Source: Volvox africanus (Eukaryota; Chlorophyta; Chlorophyceae; Chlamydomonadales; Volvocaceae). Taken from it: a stretch of DNA of 64,000 nt. Position numbers and translations under genes: made by a program. Where the stretch lies: contig BSDZ01000013.1 in the NCBI GenBank assembly GCA_030268105.1, forward strand, positions 148,501-212,500, in the 5' to 3' direction. This document shows, one piece after another, positions 36,968 through 48,931 of this stretch. The stretch's first letter is position 1. The number at the start of each line of letters is the position of its first letter. The notes under the pieces were generated by a model, which searched no databases, was not told where the DNA came from, and saw only the letters and a list, made by a program, of their open reading frames with translations.

Positions 36968-37915
36968 TCACAGGAAGTAGTCAGGGACTGAGCGCTTGAC
37001 CTCCGTGATACCTGCGCCCTTTGGCGGTGCATGGTCAAACTGGATGATTTTGTGGTTCATATTTTCGTCAATATCGACAATGGCTGCCTTGTTCCCGCAC
37101 CGATAGCAGTAGTTCGGGGCGCTGAATACGGTCACCACAGCGCCTTCGTGCTGCCACAAGAAGCCCTCCGAAACAAGCTGGTGTGCGCGAATGATGAACT
37201 TCAAGCCGTTAACGTGGTTGAAATGCTCCGAAATGTCCTGTCCGTACGTATAGCCGGCACCACGTGGAGATATGCCCCAACCCATACGGTCGTCAGGGTC
37301 CGACCATAGAAGGTCGCACATTGGGCCCTCATGCGGAACCTCCTCAAAGCGGTGTATTTGGTTAATTTGGTCAAGCGTATCCATAGACGGTGATAGGCCA
37401 GCATGCGGGCAGAACAGCTGGTTCTCAATAACAGCGGCCAACGGAAGGTAATCGAATAGGTCCGTCAGCACCTGCCATACTTTGGCGCTGCCATACTTGC
37501 GAAGGCACTCCTCATAAAAGCCATAGACCTGGGTAATTTGCCGGCTCTCGTGGTTGCCACGGATCATAACGATGCGGCTTGGATAGCGCACTTTCAGCGC
37601 AATGACGGTGCAGACCGTTTCGACTGAATAGTAACCACGGTCCACGTAATCTCCCAAAAACAGGTAGTTCGCATCGGGTGCCTGACCAGCAATCTTGAAA
37701 ATCTCCATCAGGTCGTGGAACTGCCCATGCGTATCCCCCACAACCACTACTGGTGCTCGAACGTGTGTAACATTTTGCTCTTGTTGCAGTAGCTCCTTGC
37801 ACTTTGCTGCAAGCTCCACGACCTCCTCCTCTGCCAACACTTTGCACTCCTTGAGCTGGGCGATTTGGCCATCCCGCACAGCAGCTTCCTGCTGTGTGAG
37901 AGTCTTGTTCAACAT
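36968..37915 (-). CDS. PP2A-type serine/threonine protein phosphatase catalytic subunit, intronless
   Basis: A single uninterrupted frame of 315 residues covers the whole PPP catalytic domain. All metal ligands are present: [35 protein letters not shown], the His of [10 protein letters not shown], and IIRAHQL. PP2A-specific features include YFLG-type [10 protein letters not shown] context, [30 protein letters not shown], and a C-terminal PDYFL whose last Leu is the known carboxymethylation site. It diverges from canonical PP2Ac at GDTHG (usually GDVHG), PHAGLSPS (usually LHGGLSPS), and SVPDYFL (usually TPDYFL). The first ATG is at 37915; the frame is open upstream to 37948 without an ATG. Lack of introns contrasts with every neighbour and suggests a retrocopy, or a paralogue with intron loss. 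PP4 or PP6 are less likely given the C-terminus. Confidence 0.93.
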   Translation of the reverse strand: MLNKTLTQQEAAVRDGQIAQLKECKVLAEEEVVELAAKCKELLQQEQNVTHVRAPVVVVGDTHGQFHDLMEIFKIAGQAPDANYLFLGDYVDRGYYSVETVCTVIALKVRYPSRIVMIRGNHESRQITQVYGFYEECLRKYGSAKVWQVLTDLFDYLPLAAVIENQLFCPHAGLSPSMDTLDQINQIHRFEEVPHEGPMCDLLWSDPDDRMGWGISPRGAGYTYGQDISEHFNHVNGLKFIIRAHQLVSEGFLWQHEGAVVTVFSAPNYCYRCGNKAAIVDIDENMNHKIIQFDHAPPKGAGITEVKRSVPDYFL

Positions 37916-39758
37916 GCCTGCAGACCAGAGTTTCCGGGGTTGCGTCACTCGAAGGATGACGCCGGCGCCGGCTGTTCAACACCAGCAGAAACGAAGCGTT
38001 TCTTGTTATCTAAGCCCTAACTCCGCACCTCAGCTCAGGCCGAAGAGTTTTATGGTAGCTAGGAAGTCCTCTCGGTTATGGCCACGCCGTAAAGAGTTAA
38101 AGGTATCGGCGACGGTATAGGTATGTGCAAATACATCTAGACGAAGAAAAACAAGCAATTATTGACAATAGCAGCATACAAACGACGGACTAGAGAAAGA
38201 AAGGTCCCGCACTCGATTTTTACGGCAAGAGTTTCCCAGTGCTGTTGGCTATCTCCTGTCGCCGAATTCCTCCTAACTACAAAGAATTGTGGAATATTGT
38301 AGATGTCCATGGCCATGTATAAATGTATTGGCGCGTAGCAGGCCATCCTGACCCAGGGTCCTTCCAAAAGCCCAGAAGAACAATACCTCCCAGCTTAACC
38401 TCCCAGACATAATTTCGCTTTGGTCAACTCATTGAATCATTGAATCATTTTAAAAAGTCCTTTACAAAAAGTTACCTACGCTAAGGCGATGATGTTAAGT
38501 GGGCGAGTTAGCGGTGCTTCGACTTAAATGGAAGACCGAACATTAAAGAAATTTAGAAGCATAATGTGTTTCGACAAACGGAGAAACGGAAACGCCTAGG
38601 CTCGGGTACGCCTTCTCGCTACCATTCCGGACAGTCACGCCCAGCCGTCTTCTGCAGGCAATCACAAGCAGATTGTTGTCGCACGCCATAAAACAGCTAC
38701 AGAATTGCAAGGTTTGTGCCTTCGCTAGTTGGCTCGACTTATCGGAAATACCGTTCAGACTACGGCCGTGTGATCCCTTTTCCAGGACCGCGCTCAACCT
38801 CTACCTTGCTTACCAGACCCCCAATCTTACAAGCCGCGAGCCCTCAACTTCTAAGACTTCCAACTGATCTCATATCGACCCCAAACAATCCCAGCCCCTT
38901 TCCCCTGCCACGTGCACGTGTTATCAGCCGGAGGGGAAACAAGGATCGCAAAACCCATATACACGCGCACCGGCCTTCTCCCGAAGTGCCAAATTTTTGG
39001 CACTTCGGGGTCCTTCGTTTCCTCAGCACGACCTCAACAACAAAAGGGCTTAACCACACTTACCCAATGCGCATGTGGCTATGGCACATTCCTTGACAGT
39101 TACGTCCCTCGTCGGGAGTCTGCCATCCTCTCAGCGCCAGCTGTAATGGCCAACCCACAACCCACGAAACAAACCGTGCTCGTTGTCGATTTGTTGGATA
39201 ACACGCATACTCGACACTAGCAAGCTCCCCCTGACTGCTGAGGGATGTTCTGAGCTGTCCTGAGGCTAATGACGATCTAGTGCCGCTCGAAGCACCTAAA
39301 CACGCAATGGGTTGGATGGAACATGGCATCGGACCCAACCACGACTGCTGCTGCTGCTGCTGCGGTCCCCCTGCGGCGCTGCAGCCCCCACAAGGGCTGC
39401 TGTTACTGCCCATTGACCACTGCCACATGGAGCTCTACCAGCTGCTTGTCCGCCACTGGGGCGGGTGCGCCTGTGAGGAGCCGAAGTTGGAGTGGGAGGA
39501 GTTACCGGGCTTTGGCTCGTGTCGTGTGTTCTGCTGCTTGCTACTTCGAGGGAATGCAGCACGCGCATACAGGCGGCTATCGTGATGGGTGGGAAGGGAA
39601 GATGGAAAGCAGGCGCGGGGAGAGCAATTGGGGAATGCGTGAACGCGAAAAGCGCTGCTGAAGGCCGAAGCTTGTGGACGGGGTTTTGAGTATTTTTGGG
39701 GGTCTTATGCGGGCCATACGCGAGGGGTACATACACATACACAAACATCTTCGTTCAA
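37916..39758. other. Intergenic region between PP2Ac and AspRS
   Basis: The PP2Ac upstream region and the AspRS 3' side. It contains a strong hairpin at 38980-39009 and a (CTG)n stretch at about 39342-39362 within a plus open frame (39280-39585) that has Cys-rich and plausible segments but no recognised domain. TTACA at 38826 is a candidate AspRS polyadenylation signal. Confidence 0.4.
38980..39009. other. Perfect 13-bp inverted repeat with 4-nt loop
   Basis: CCCGAAGTGCCAA (38980-38992) pairs exactly with TTGGCACTTCGGG (38997-39009). Such a hairpin near an AspRS 3' end may be RNA structure or a mobile-element footprint. No poly-T tract of terminator type is present. Confidence 0.7.
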
Positions 39759-41778
39759 TTACCCCTCCTTGATTGCCACCAGCCTCTCAGGTGCAGCGGG
39801 CTCTCCCACCTGTGAGTGCGCATTGCGCCTGTGTGGTCTTGGGGAAGGCAATCACGTCCCGGATGGAGGGGGCACCTGCCAGCAACATCGCCAGACGGTC
39901 CAGACCGAAGGCCAGGCCGCCGTGAGGCGGGGCGCCGAACTCGAAGCAGTCCAGCAGGTAACCGAACTTGGACTGGGCCTCGGCAGGAGTCAGGCCTGTC
40001 GGGCGGGTTAGGGCACGGCGGTGCGTTGCACCAAGGCACAGACGGAGGCGCCGAACCCACAGTCGAGCTGCCCACTTCCCTTCCCCTCCTTTCATAACTG
40101 TTGTATATCCCACTTCTGCTCCTACCCGTCCTCCTTTTTCACTTTTCCTACGACCCCTCCAGCTTCTCCCGAGAAATTCCCCTATCCCTACCTAACCCAC
40201 CCGCCGCTTCCCCCCACTTCTTGCCCTCCGCGAGCCCCTCCCTCCCTGGACGCTTACCTATGAGTTCAAACACCTTCTGCTGAATGTCTCGACGGTAGAT
40301 ACGCAAACTTCCACCACCGACCTGCATTGCCCAAATCGGGGAGAGACAGGGGATAGAAAGGGGAGAGGGGAGAGGGAGGGGAGAAATTGCGAATGTGTGA
40401 CGGGAAGGGTGGCGGAGTGGGCTCAGGTAGGGTACCTAGTCCCGTTCGACAGATGCCGTACCTCCACTCCGTTGTACACCAGGTCGTATGCCAGGGCACG
40501 AGCATTTACGTAATCCCCTGATGCCCAGTCCTCGGGGCGGGGGGCGGTGAAGGGGTGGTGGATTGCCTGAGACCGGGGGTTGAATAGGAGGGGGCGCCAT
40601 CAGCCAGGGGCAAACGCACGAAAGACAGGTAAATACCCCATCATGACGTCCAGCCCCCTTGCCCACTGCCGGGGGGTTCCGCCCCCCCCCCGCCCGCCCC
40701 CACACACGCACCTGATATCTTCCCTCATCGGGATTGAACTCGAACATAGGGAAGTCGACCACCCATAACAGAGAGTGGTCGCCAGGCTGCGAAAACATGT
40801 ACAGCATCGGAACAAACAATGACTAGGAATGCTGGTAGGGGGTAGGTAGGGTGAGTAGGTAGGTAGGTAGGAAGGGGGATGATGTGTGTTGGGCGGGTTC
40901 CCGTGTGGCAGCGTTTTGTCAGGGGCTGGATTGAATCACACGAAAGCTTTGCGAAACACACGCAGAGATGTACGACCACTGACGGGGCTTCACTGGCCGG
41001 AGTCACAGGAGTGAGGGTGAACATCGGAGGGTAGACCCGGAGGGAGGGAGAGGGTCAACCCCCACCCGGTGGGACCTGCGAAAGGAAAGCTCCCTGCCTC
41101 TTTCCTATAAAGCCCCTTCCCCCCTAATGAACACACCTTGACCAAACCAAGCTCCCTGCCCAGCATCTGCCGTACTCGGTCCAGTGCGCGATTCACCACG
41201 TCGGCCGGCCCCGCAGCTAGCAGCAGCAGATCACCCTGCGAGGGGCGGGCAGGGAGGCGGGTGTGAATGTGCGAAATCGTACGCGCGGGGTTGTGTGTAC
41301 GGGAATTACAATGTCGGGTCGGCATCGCGTCCCAAATTACCCGGTTTCCGTGGTGACCAGTACTGCGAACTCTCCACGGGGGAATATGGCCCCCCACGTG
41401 ATTCGGTCATAACCTCTCCCCAGCCCTCCCCCCATCCTGTTCTCACCGGGCCCGCGCCCGCAGTCGCCAGCAGTTGCTCCCCCTGCTGCAGCGAGAGTCC
41501 CTCTTTGATTGGCTTGGCGGCGTCCAGAGAGCCGTCCGCCCCCACTCGGATAGCTGCCAGACCAGCAGCACCTGCGAGAGATGGGGAGGAGGGGGAGGGG
41601 TAAACACACAGAAACACGAGACGTGCGTCGGACAGATCTGCAACATCCTCATTCGCAGACCACTCGAAGACACACACACACCGACCCCGGACCCCAGGCC
41701 TCGCTTGTAACTCCCCTCGCTGGTGCAAAACCAATGCGCGCAGCTACGTTCCCTCGCCACGGCTTCTGTTTTCGGAGA

Positions 41779-41815
<37 letters not shown>

Positions 41816-44800
41816 GTGTTGGGAATTGCTCCCTAGAAAAAAAAGCTTTTTCGGAATATGGCAGGATCTTCACTTTTGTTAAAACCCTATCCAGACGAAT
41901 CTGGATCTGCATTTTGTGAGCACTGATAGAAGCTCAGAGAGAGAGAGAGATCCTGCCGTGCACCCCACTCACCTGCCGCCACCGCCTCGTTGGCAATGTC
42001 TCCCTTGGGCTTGATCCGGGTGTTGCTGATCCGCTTCCCGTCGGACACCCGGATGGCCTTGACCACCCCCCCTTCAGCAACTGGACCGGAAAACACCCTG
42101 ACAGCGGGGAGGGAAGAGGGGGGGCACGAAGTTCCCCAACACATGCAGACGGGGGAAGATGAATAGACAGGAAAAGGGGGGCCAAATCCGAATGAGATGG
42201 GAGGTGCGCAGTCGGAGGGCGAGGACGACGGTTAGAAGAGTTTGTGTGTGAGAGAGAGGGTGATAGAAAGGGGCGGGATGAGACGAGGTGATGATGAACA
42301 AGAGTTATGTCCGACTGACGTCAGGCAGGAGCACCAGCCAAATGAACAACGGAGTTGCGACCCTCCCCCTCCCCCGCCATGTGCCCAAATTCCGTCATCA
42401 GGCAAAGGCCCACGGCCAAACCCCACCTGCACCCCGCTGTAAACAGGCAGCGTTCCTGATTGAAAGACCCTGCGCTCCATCTACCTCCCCCCTTCCTCAC
42501 ACACACAAACAGACACCTCCCCCAAGCCCTCCCGCGCCCCTTCCCATCACCCACTTGAATCCGCAGCCCCGCACCGCCTCCGACACATTAACGAACTCCA
42601 AGCCGTAGCGCAGGTCGGGTTTGTCGCTTCCATATTTGTCCATTGCCTCAGCGTACGATATGCGCCTGAAGGGCGCCGTCAGCTTCACGCCCAGCAGCTG
42701 TCGTGGTTCGTGGACAGCGTAGTGCGGGCAGAAAGATTAAAGTTGAGAGATGCACAGCTAAAGATAGGGTTGTCGCCCCCCTTGTTGGTTGTCCCTTCAC
42801 GGGGTAAGGTAGACCCATAGGGTTAAGGGGAGAACACACACACATCTCGTCACAGCGGCCTGCAGCAGCTCTATTCCCGAGCCCCCAGGTACGCCCCCAC
42901 CTGGTCGAATATCTCGAGGACAAGCTGCTCCATAAGGCCCTGCAGCGCCACATCGTCCATAAAAGCCACCTCCAAGTCTAGCTGTGTGAACTCGGGCTGG
43001 CGGTCGGCCCTCAAGTCCTCGTCACTGGTTGGGGTGTAGGGATGGGACTTGGCAGGAGGCCCGGGGGCGAGGGGGGTAAACCAGCACACGAAACCCTACG
43101 CCCCTTCCCGCCCCCGCTCTAGCCCCAGCTGCAGCTCCCCCAGGTACGCGGTCACCCCCTTCCAGGTACACCGCCCCACCCCCCTCTCGGCTCACCGGAA
43201 ACACCTTGCGATCTGGTAGTAGCGGTCCATTCCCGCCACCATTAGCATCTGTTTAAAGAGCTGCGGAGACTGCGGCAGCGCGTACCACTCACCCGGCTGG
43301 ACCCTGGGGGGAGCGGAGAGCGGAGAGCGGAGAGCAGGAGAACAGGAAGGAAACAGGGTGGTGGGAGGGGACCGAGGGACAGGGAAGGGTGGTGAGAGGA
43401 GAACGGGTAGAAAGAGATCCCGGGCGGCACCGCACAATCATGCCGCAATAATTTGATTCCACCATACACCAGATTCCGCTGGATGCTGGTGGTGGGTGCT
43501 GAACCTGGGAAAACCACTGATTTCGGAGAAGTCGGCATGGGAGACTGGATGAGGGTGCCCCGAAACACCGGGGAAGGTAGGGACTGCCAGGTTAGTGGCC
43601 ACGGGTGATGTACCCCCCTATCCTACACACCAGTAAACGTAAGGTCGTGCTTGGGAGAGGGGCAGGTCGGGCGAACTTCGGAAGCTGCCCTTAGACCCAC
43701 CTCCGTAGCTGATCCCTCCCTCCTCTCCGATCCCCGACCCCACAAAAAATCACTTCGCGAGGTGTCCCCCTTACTCCCCATTACTTCCCCACACACAAAT
43801 ACACAAGCACACACGCATCCGCCCCCACCTCGATGGCACCAGGTAGTCTCGGGCCCCCTCCGGCGTTGACCGGGTAAGAATGGGCGTCTCAACCTCCACG
43901 AACCCGTGCCGCTCCTCGAGGAAGGACCGGATCAGTCGGAGCAGCCGGTGCCGCAAGCGCAGGTTGGCAGCCATTTGGGGGCGCCTGGTCATGGTGTACG
44001 GGTGGGGTGAAAGGGAGGGAAGGGAGGGGGAGGATTGCTGACGGAAAATTTAAACACACACACACAGATCCCCGCGGCTGTGGCTGCTACTTCACGAAAT
44101 ACATTATCGCCGAAACGCTGAGTAAGCGCAACCAGCTTTTATCGCATCCGTAAGCATCTAGGAAATATGCCGTATTGACGTACCGCAGATCCAGCACACG
44201 GTTCCGGAGCCGTGTGTCTTCCTTAGGCGGTTCCTGCTCCTCTGCCTCGCTAATCGGGAAGGGCAGCGGGCGGGTGACCACGTTCAGGATCTCCAGTCCC
44301 TCCGCGAGAACCTCCAGCTGACAGAGGGACAGACCGACAGACCGACAGGGAGAAGGAGTGAATGGACGAGGGAAATGCATCGGGCAAGGGCGAGGAGGGG
44401 GCGTGTATGGAGGGTGCAGGACGGGAGGGGGAGGGGGAGGGGAAGGCGACTATGCGAGATCTGGTATTAATGTATAAACAGAGATGTCTGACGGCGAGTT
44501 TAGAGGGGTGAGCTGGCACCCCGACCGGAAGGGATACACACTAGATACTCGAAAAGGAAGGTAGGGTAACACCGCCTGCGTTCCCCCACCTGGCCCCCAT
44601 CGCGCAGTCCCCCACCACTGGGCCCCCTATGCTCGTCCTCACCCTTACCTGGCCTGTGGGGATCTTGGGGTTGGGATCTTTCCGGCCCCTCAGCACCCCC
44701 CGCACACACACCACGTACTCATTCCGTAACCTGGATGCCGTACGGGAGACCTCAGGCGGCACACTCTGGGGCTCACAAATAACCTGTTGAGTTGGGGAAG

Positions 44801-45545
44801 GGATGCGGGGAAGGGAGGAGAGGGAGGGGTCGACAAGTGCGAAGAAGTAAAAACAAACCGCCACACTCCAAAGGCAACACTCTTCAGGAAACAATATGGA
44901 AGGTTAAGTAACGAGGGGGGAAGGGTTGAGAGGTGTTCAAGCGGCAAGACAAGCAGGGGTTGTGAGCTCGATAGGAGAATCGCCACGCGACGTCATGCAT
45001 ACGATCACCACGACGGTGAGCTCGGTAACCCGGTCTACGAACAAAAAAAAGGTTAAAAAGCCTTCCATCCATTCGGGATGGCTCCGTACCTGCAGAAGTC
45101 CAGTATGGTCCCGGACGTCGAAGAATTGCACGCCGCCCATGTCGCGATTACGATCAATCCAGCCACAAATTGTGACGTGTGTGCCTATATCATTAATTGT
45201 AACGGTGCCACAGCCATGAGAGCGACTTGGCCAGGTTAATTGGCTGGACATAATGCTTTCTTGCGCCACCGATGTGGATTGCTGCTGCGCATCCGCCGTC
45301 GGCGATGGCTGCTGTAAAACAGCTTCTGTGCTAGCCACTGAGCTGTGAGATGCCAAGGAATGCCGTGAATGGTTTGTGTGGGCTGGAAGAGGAAGCACTA
45401 GCCAATTCGTCTTGGCCGAGCAAAGCTCAGCACACCGCATCGCGGGAGCTGTGATACGTGGAACCGACGATGAAAAGTATTGACAAAATCTTTCAGGTCT
45501 GCGCAGTCCATTCTCATTAATTGGCACTCTACTGGAAAAAGCCAT
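39759..45545 (-). CDS. Aspartyl-tRNA synthetase, bacterial/organellar type (14 exons)
   Basis: This class IIb synthetase charges tRNA-Asp in plastid or mitochondrion. Exons: 45545-45090, 44783-44649, 44317-44184, 43984-43829, 43303-43196, 43024-42901, 42697-42555, 42097-41973, 41571-41447, 41235-41137, 40786-40712, 40566-40462, 40321-40258 and 39995 onwards. All phases match. The N-terminus (about 110 residues) is Ser/Arg-rich, a likely transit peptide. The OB-fold anticodon-binding part includes [20 protein letters not shown]. Motif 1 is in exon 4 ([18 protein letters not shown]), then [17 protein letters not shown] and [20 protein letters not shown] (motif 2), the GAD insertion in exons 8-10, and motif 3 [15 protein letters not shown] in exon 14. 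The main frame ends at 39787 after [12 protein letters not shown] shifted frame reading [15 protein letters not shown] to a stop at 39759 looks like the true family tail, so a one-base frameshift, assembly error or missed splice is suspected near 39810. Length is about 685-695 residues. Confidence 0.93.
41775..41813. repeat. (GA)n microsatellite
   Basis: About 18 GA units with one interruption, in the AspRS intron between exons 8 and 9. Confidence 0.9.
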
Positions 45546-46515
45546 TTGTCACGGTCGCGAAAGAACAGCCCCTTCGGCAACCACCTATGTGTCTAACGTT
45601 TTTCAGAAAGAAAGTTAACATACATACGGATTTCGTGTGTATTGGTATACGGATTCCGATTTCAAAATATTTCCGTTTGCCGTACGGGCCAGTACGGGAC
45701 GGCCGGTGAGCTCGTATGTCCCTCTTTCGGCGATCCTAGCCGCTAAGAAGCCACATCACATTGGACCTACTGGATGACTTGGCGCCTATATGATACCAAA
45801 TGTGGCAGCTGTGGCAGCTACTGCCACCTGAACAATCTGGCAGGTCCTCAACTACTGCTACACAATCCCAGCAGGCTGTCAAATGCGGCCACCTGTACAA
45901 TGCAGCACATCTGGCGATGCACATCCGCAGCTCACCATTCCTGTATCCTCCTCGCTTCACAGAATTTCCTTTCTCTTGATGCTTACACACGGTAAGTGCA
46001 GAGTCCATGGTGTCTCCCTATCCCCTATCCCCCTCCCCTCCCCATCCATCTCTGTACGGCACGCGCATGTCGCATGGCCTCAGTCGGCGGTAGTCAGGTG
46101 ACACCAGACAGCGGACACGGCTCGCCAGAGGAGCCCACTTTAAACACGCTGCGGCACGTGTCTGTGCTTGTATGTGCACTAGGAAGCTTGTGGACGCTTG
46201 TGTGTGTGTGTGTGTGTGTGTGAGCATGTCTGACAAGAAGTAAGCTATCCGGTACATTGTGGGTAAAAAGTACGCGAATGCGCCGTGGCAGCTGGCCCTT
46301 TTACGCCGCGGGCGTAGGTTCTTCCGTCCCTTCTTTCCGTATTCCGTCCATCGCCTTCAAGCATAAGGTCCCCTCCATCTCGCCTGTGGTGAAAGACCGG
46401 TCATTGGCGTTCTAATCAAACGTAGCTCGGGACACGGTCAAGAGATCGGACCTGCAGGTGCTCGTATGCGCAATAATGCATATCGCTCAACAGTGACGAT
46501 GGCCTCCCCCCTCCC
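45546..46515. other. Intergenic region upstream of AspRS
   Basis: AspRS promoter side; it includes a (TG)n microsatellite at about 46196-46222. Open frames here are short and unconvincing. No element could be assigned. Confidence 0.4.
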
Positions 46516-46685
46516 TTATACCAGCCACATCCTCAACTCATGAGGATCTCGATCTGGGTCAAAGCCCCGCATCTGCATTGTGTCCTTCTGCATGACGTCA
46601 CCACTCGCCCCCCTGTGCTCTGGAAATTCCCCGGTATAGCAGTTGTACACGGGAGGACGATATAGATATAGGGCGCAAGCAGGGC
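46516..46685 (-). CDS. Orphan terminal exon of an unidentified minus-strand gene
   Basis: The frame ends in TAA at 46516 and reads convincingly as protein: PPVYNCYTGEFPEHRGASGD, then DTMQMRGFDPDRDPHELRMW. Candidate acceptors (TCCCAG or TTGCCAG) lie near 46675-46690. No family was recognised. It could be the last exon of the small gene that starts at 48931 if the second exon there splices at a GCTG/GTCTCT donor rather than reading to its stop; phases allow that, but the intron would be about 1.7 kb. Confidence 0.35.
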
Positions 46686-47318
46686 TGGCAACTGGGACGC
46701 TGTGGGACAAGATTTTTCCGCTGATGTTTCTGCTGCCGCGAAGGGGCAACCTCCTCCCTCTTTTCCCCCAAAGATGTAACTTACTGGTAAGAGAGTGATT
46801 CACTCTCACGGACAGGTGCCGGGTCGAAACGGTATGGATGGATTCAGCTACGAATCACATTGAGGAAGGGTCGACAGGGAGTTCAGAACGAGTCCTGTCC
46901 ATTTACTTGTCCATTGCTCTCTTTCGCAGCACGGCGGGCCCCTCCGGTCCCCCCAGCGCTACCCTAAAGTGCGACAGCCAGCCGATTATGACTGGACATG
47001 GCCACATGTCGTGTTTCCGCTGCCCGTAAAGCCCCGAACAGCCGTTCCCTTCATCCCTGCAGCTACATGTTAACACGTTCCGATACTTAGCGCCTCCGCC
47101 TGCCCCTTTCCAAAGCCAATCACCTAACCACCGTCCTAAAGGTTCTCTGCGCGACACCTCTGCACGAAGAAAGTAATAACTAAAAATCCAAGACATATTT
47201 GAGCTCCATGAGGAGCCGCATTCACATCTATCATCTGTGACACACGCATATCACAAACCGCGCGTTGGAGATCGATTACCTGTAGAGTTCGTACTCGATA
47301 TCACGGCAATTTGGAGTT

Positions 47319-47353
47319 CATAGCATAGCATAGCATAGCATAGCACAGCACAG
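47319..47353. repeat. (CATAG)5(CACAG)2 repeat
   Basis: A 5-bp tandem array in apparently non-coding DNA. Confidence 0.85.
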
Positions 47354-48348
47354 CGGATCATATGGCCCAGCCCTGCGCGCCCCTCGGGCTTCATTCCGTA
47401 TAATGCATTCCTCCATGCACCATTAGCACATCGATATGCGGCATATCAATTTGAAGTGGGCACACAGCGCCACACAGCCGTAATCCGGACTGACAGACTG
47501 ACAGAGCGACATCTGGCAAAGAGGCTGGAAGGGCCAGGTGCCTCATTTGACCATCCGACGGCCCCGAGGTCGACTGCTAACCTCCTGCCTCTAACCCTCC
47601 ATGCACACAGCCACGGCCACACCCCATAACCCGAGACCCAGGGATCTAGGCGGCAAAGTCCCACGGTGCCTGGCACAGGCCGCAGTACCACCCAGCAGCA
47701 GTCGCTCGTCTGCAATACAGTACATGCAGTCTTCCTATACACCCTGCAAACGACTACGACAACGACCTACAGCTAAGATAGCCAATTTCTCACACCCGCC
47801 GGCCCGCGCCCGCACACTCATGGGGCTATTCGGTGACTGCCGGACGGGAACGCCGATCCCTCCACCGCGGCCGCATCAACACGTCACTCAGATCAGCAGT
47901 TCGCTAAAAAGCTCTGCAGGTCCCACCTGGCGATTGTGGATTATGCGTCATAACAATCGTGAACACCACACGCCAATACACATGGAACAGAGCACACCTG
48001 ATAGTCATCTCCTTTCCCCTTACCTCTCTTGAAGGGGGCGGGTCGCGTCAGCAAGCATTCCCTGGCCAGACCACCAAGCAAGCATACGAAGCGCTCTACA
48101 CTGGGCAACTACGTAACGAAGACGCCCTCCGTCACCTTCATCACCTGGATAACCTCTCCATCCCACAGCGGCCCATAGAGCGTGTCACGGGCAGTTCACT
48201 GCGCCTTGAATGAATGAATGGATCCCGCATTAATCTCGTACTTTCTTGTCCCCTTACGCCATATGCTGCACACAGAACAGCACGGCCAGCAGGGTCGTAC
48301 AAGGAGCGATCGTCCAAATCAAGATGGAGGAGCGCAGGAGGCTTGGAT

Positions 48349-48931
48349 CTAGAGACCAGCAAATCTCCCTGTGGTCTTGTACTGAACACTGAACGGAGCT
48401 CGTCCAGAAGCCCAGTCCGGGCGTTCTGAAGCCGATGCGGTGCGGTTGAAATGGTCTTGATACTCCGTTTTCTGAAGGTCAGCGTATGGGACCAGCTTGA
48501 CAGGTTTTGCGCTACTTCGGCCCGAGCTGTACGTCATGCCTGCAGGAGCGGCGGCAGATGGGAAAATGGTGTTTCTCAGACATTGGCCCAGAATCGCAGG
48601 GTGCGAGCTAGAACGGCAAATGGGAATGGCGACGGTAAACCGACCAGGAGCTACCAGCACGCATATTAGCCATATGCAATGGCCATTGGAACCCACCATT
48701 AGCGAGCTCAAAGGTTCCGTTTCCTCGGTATGAGAGCGTGGACAGCCGACCTGACCATCCCCGGGGGGCTGGAGGCTCGCCAGTGACCTTCAGCACTGTG
48801 GTACCGCCACCGACAGTGGATGCACGAGATGGCGGTTTCTGATCAAGCCTTCTGTCCAAAAAGTAGGGGCTGTTCTCGTAGAGTTTACCAAACGTGCTAG
48901 TCTTGGAAGGCTCCTTGGAAGTTGGCTGCAT
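48349..48931 (-). CDS. Small unidentified protein, two exons
   Basis: Exons 48931-48751 and 48539-48349 join in phase (G/GC) to give 123 residues. The product is rich in Tyr, Pro, Ser and Thr with short motifs typical of extended microtubule-decorating ciliary proteins: LYENSPYFLDRRLDQKPPSR, VTGEPPAPRGWSG, YADLQKTEYQDHFNR and PFSVQYKTTGRFAG. I do not recognise the family; an axonemal microtubule inner protein is a guess from style only. The ATG is the first in frame after an out-of-context hydrophobic stretch. Exon 2 may instead splice before its stop (see the orphan exon at 46516). Confidence 0.45.

Noticed and set aside
37916..37948. PP2Ac start at 37948
   Set aside because: The codon is GTG, and the ATG at 37915 gives the normal family length.
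39280..39585. 101-codon Cys-rich plus frame
   Set aside because: Driven partly by a (CTG)n run, no domain and no splice context; not listed as a gene.
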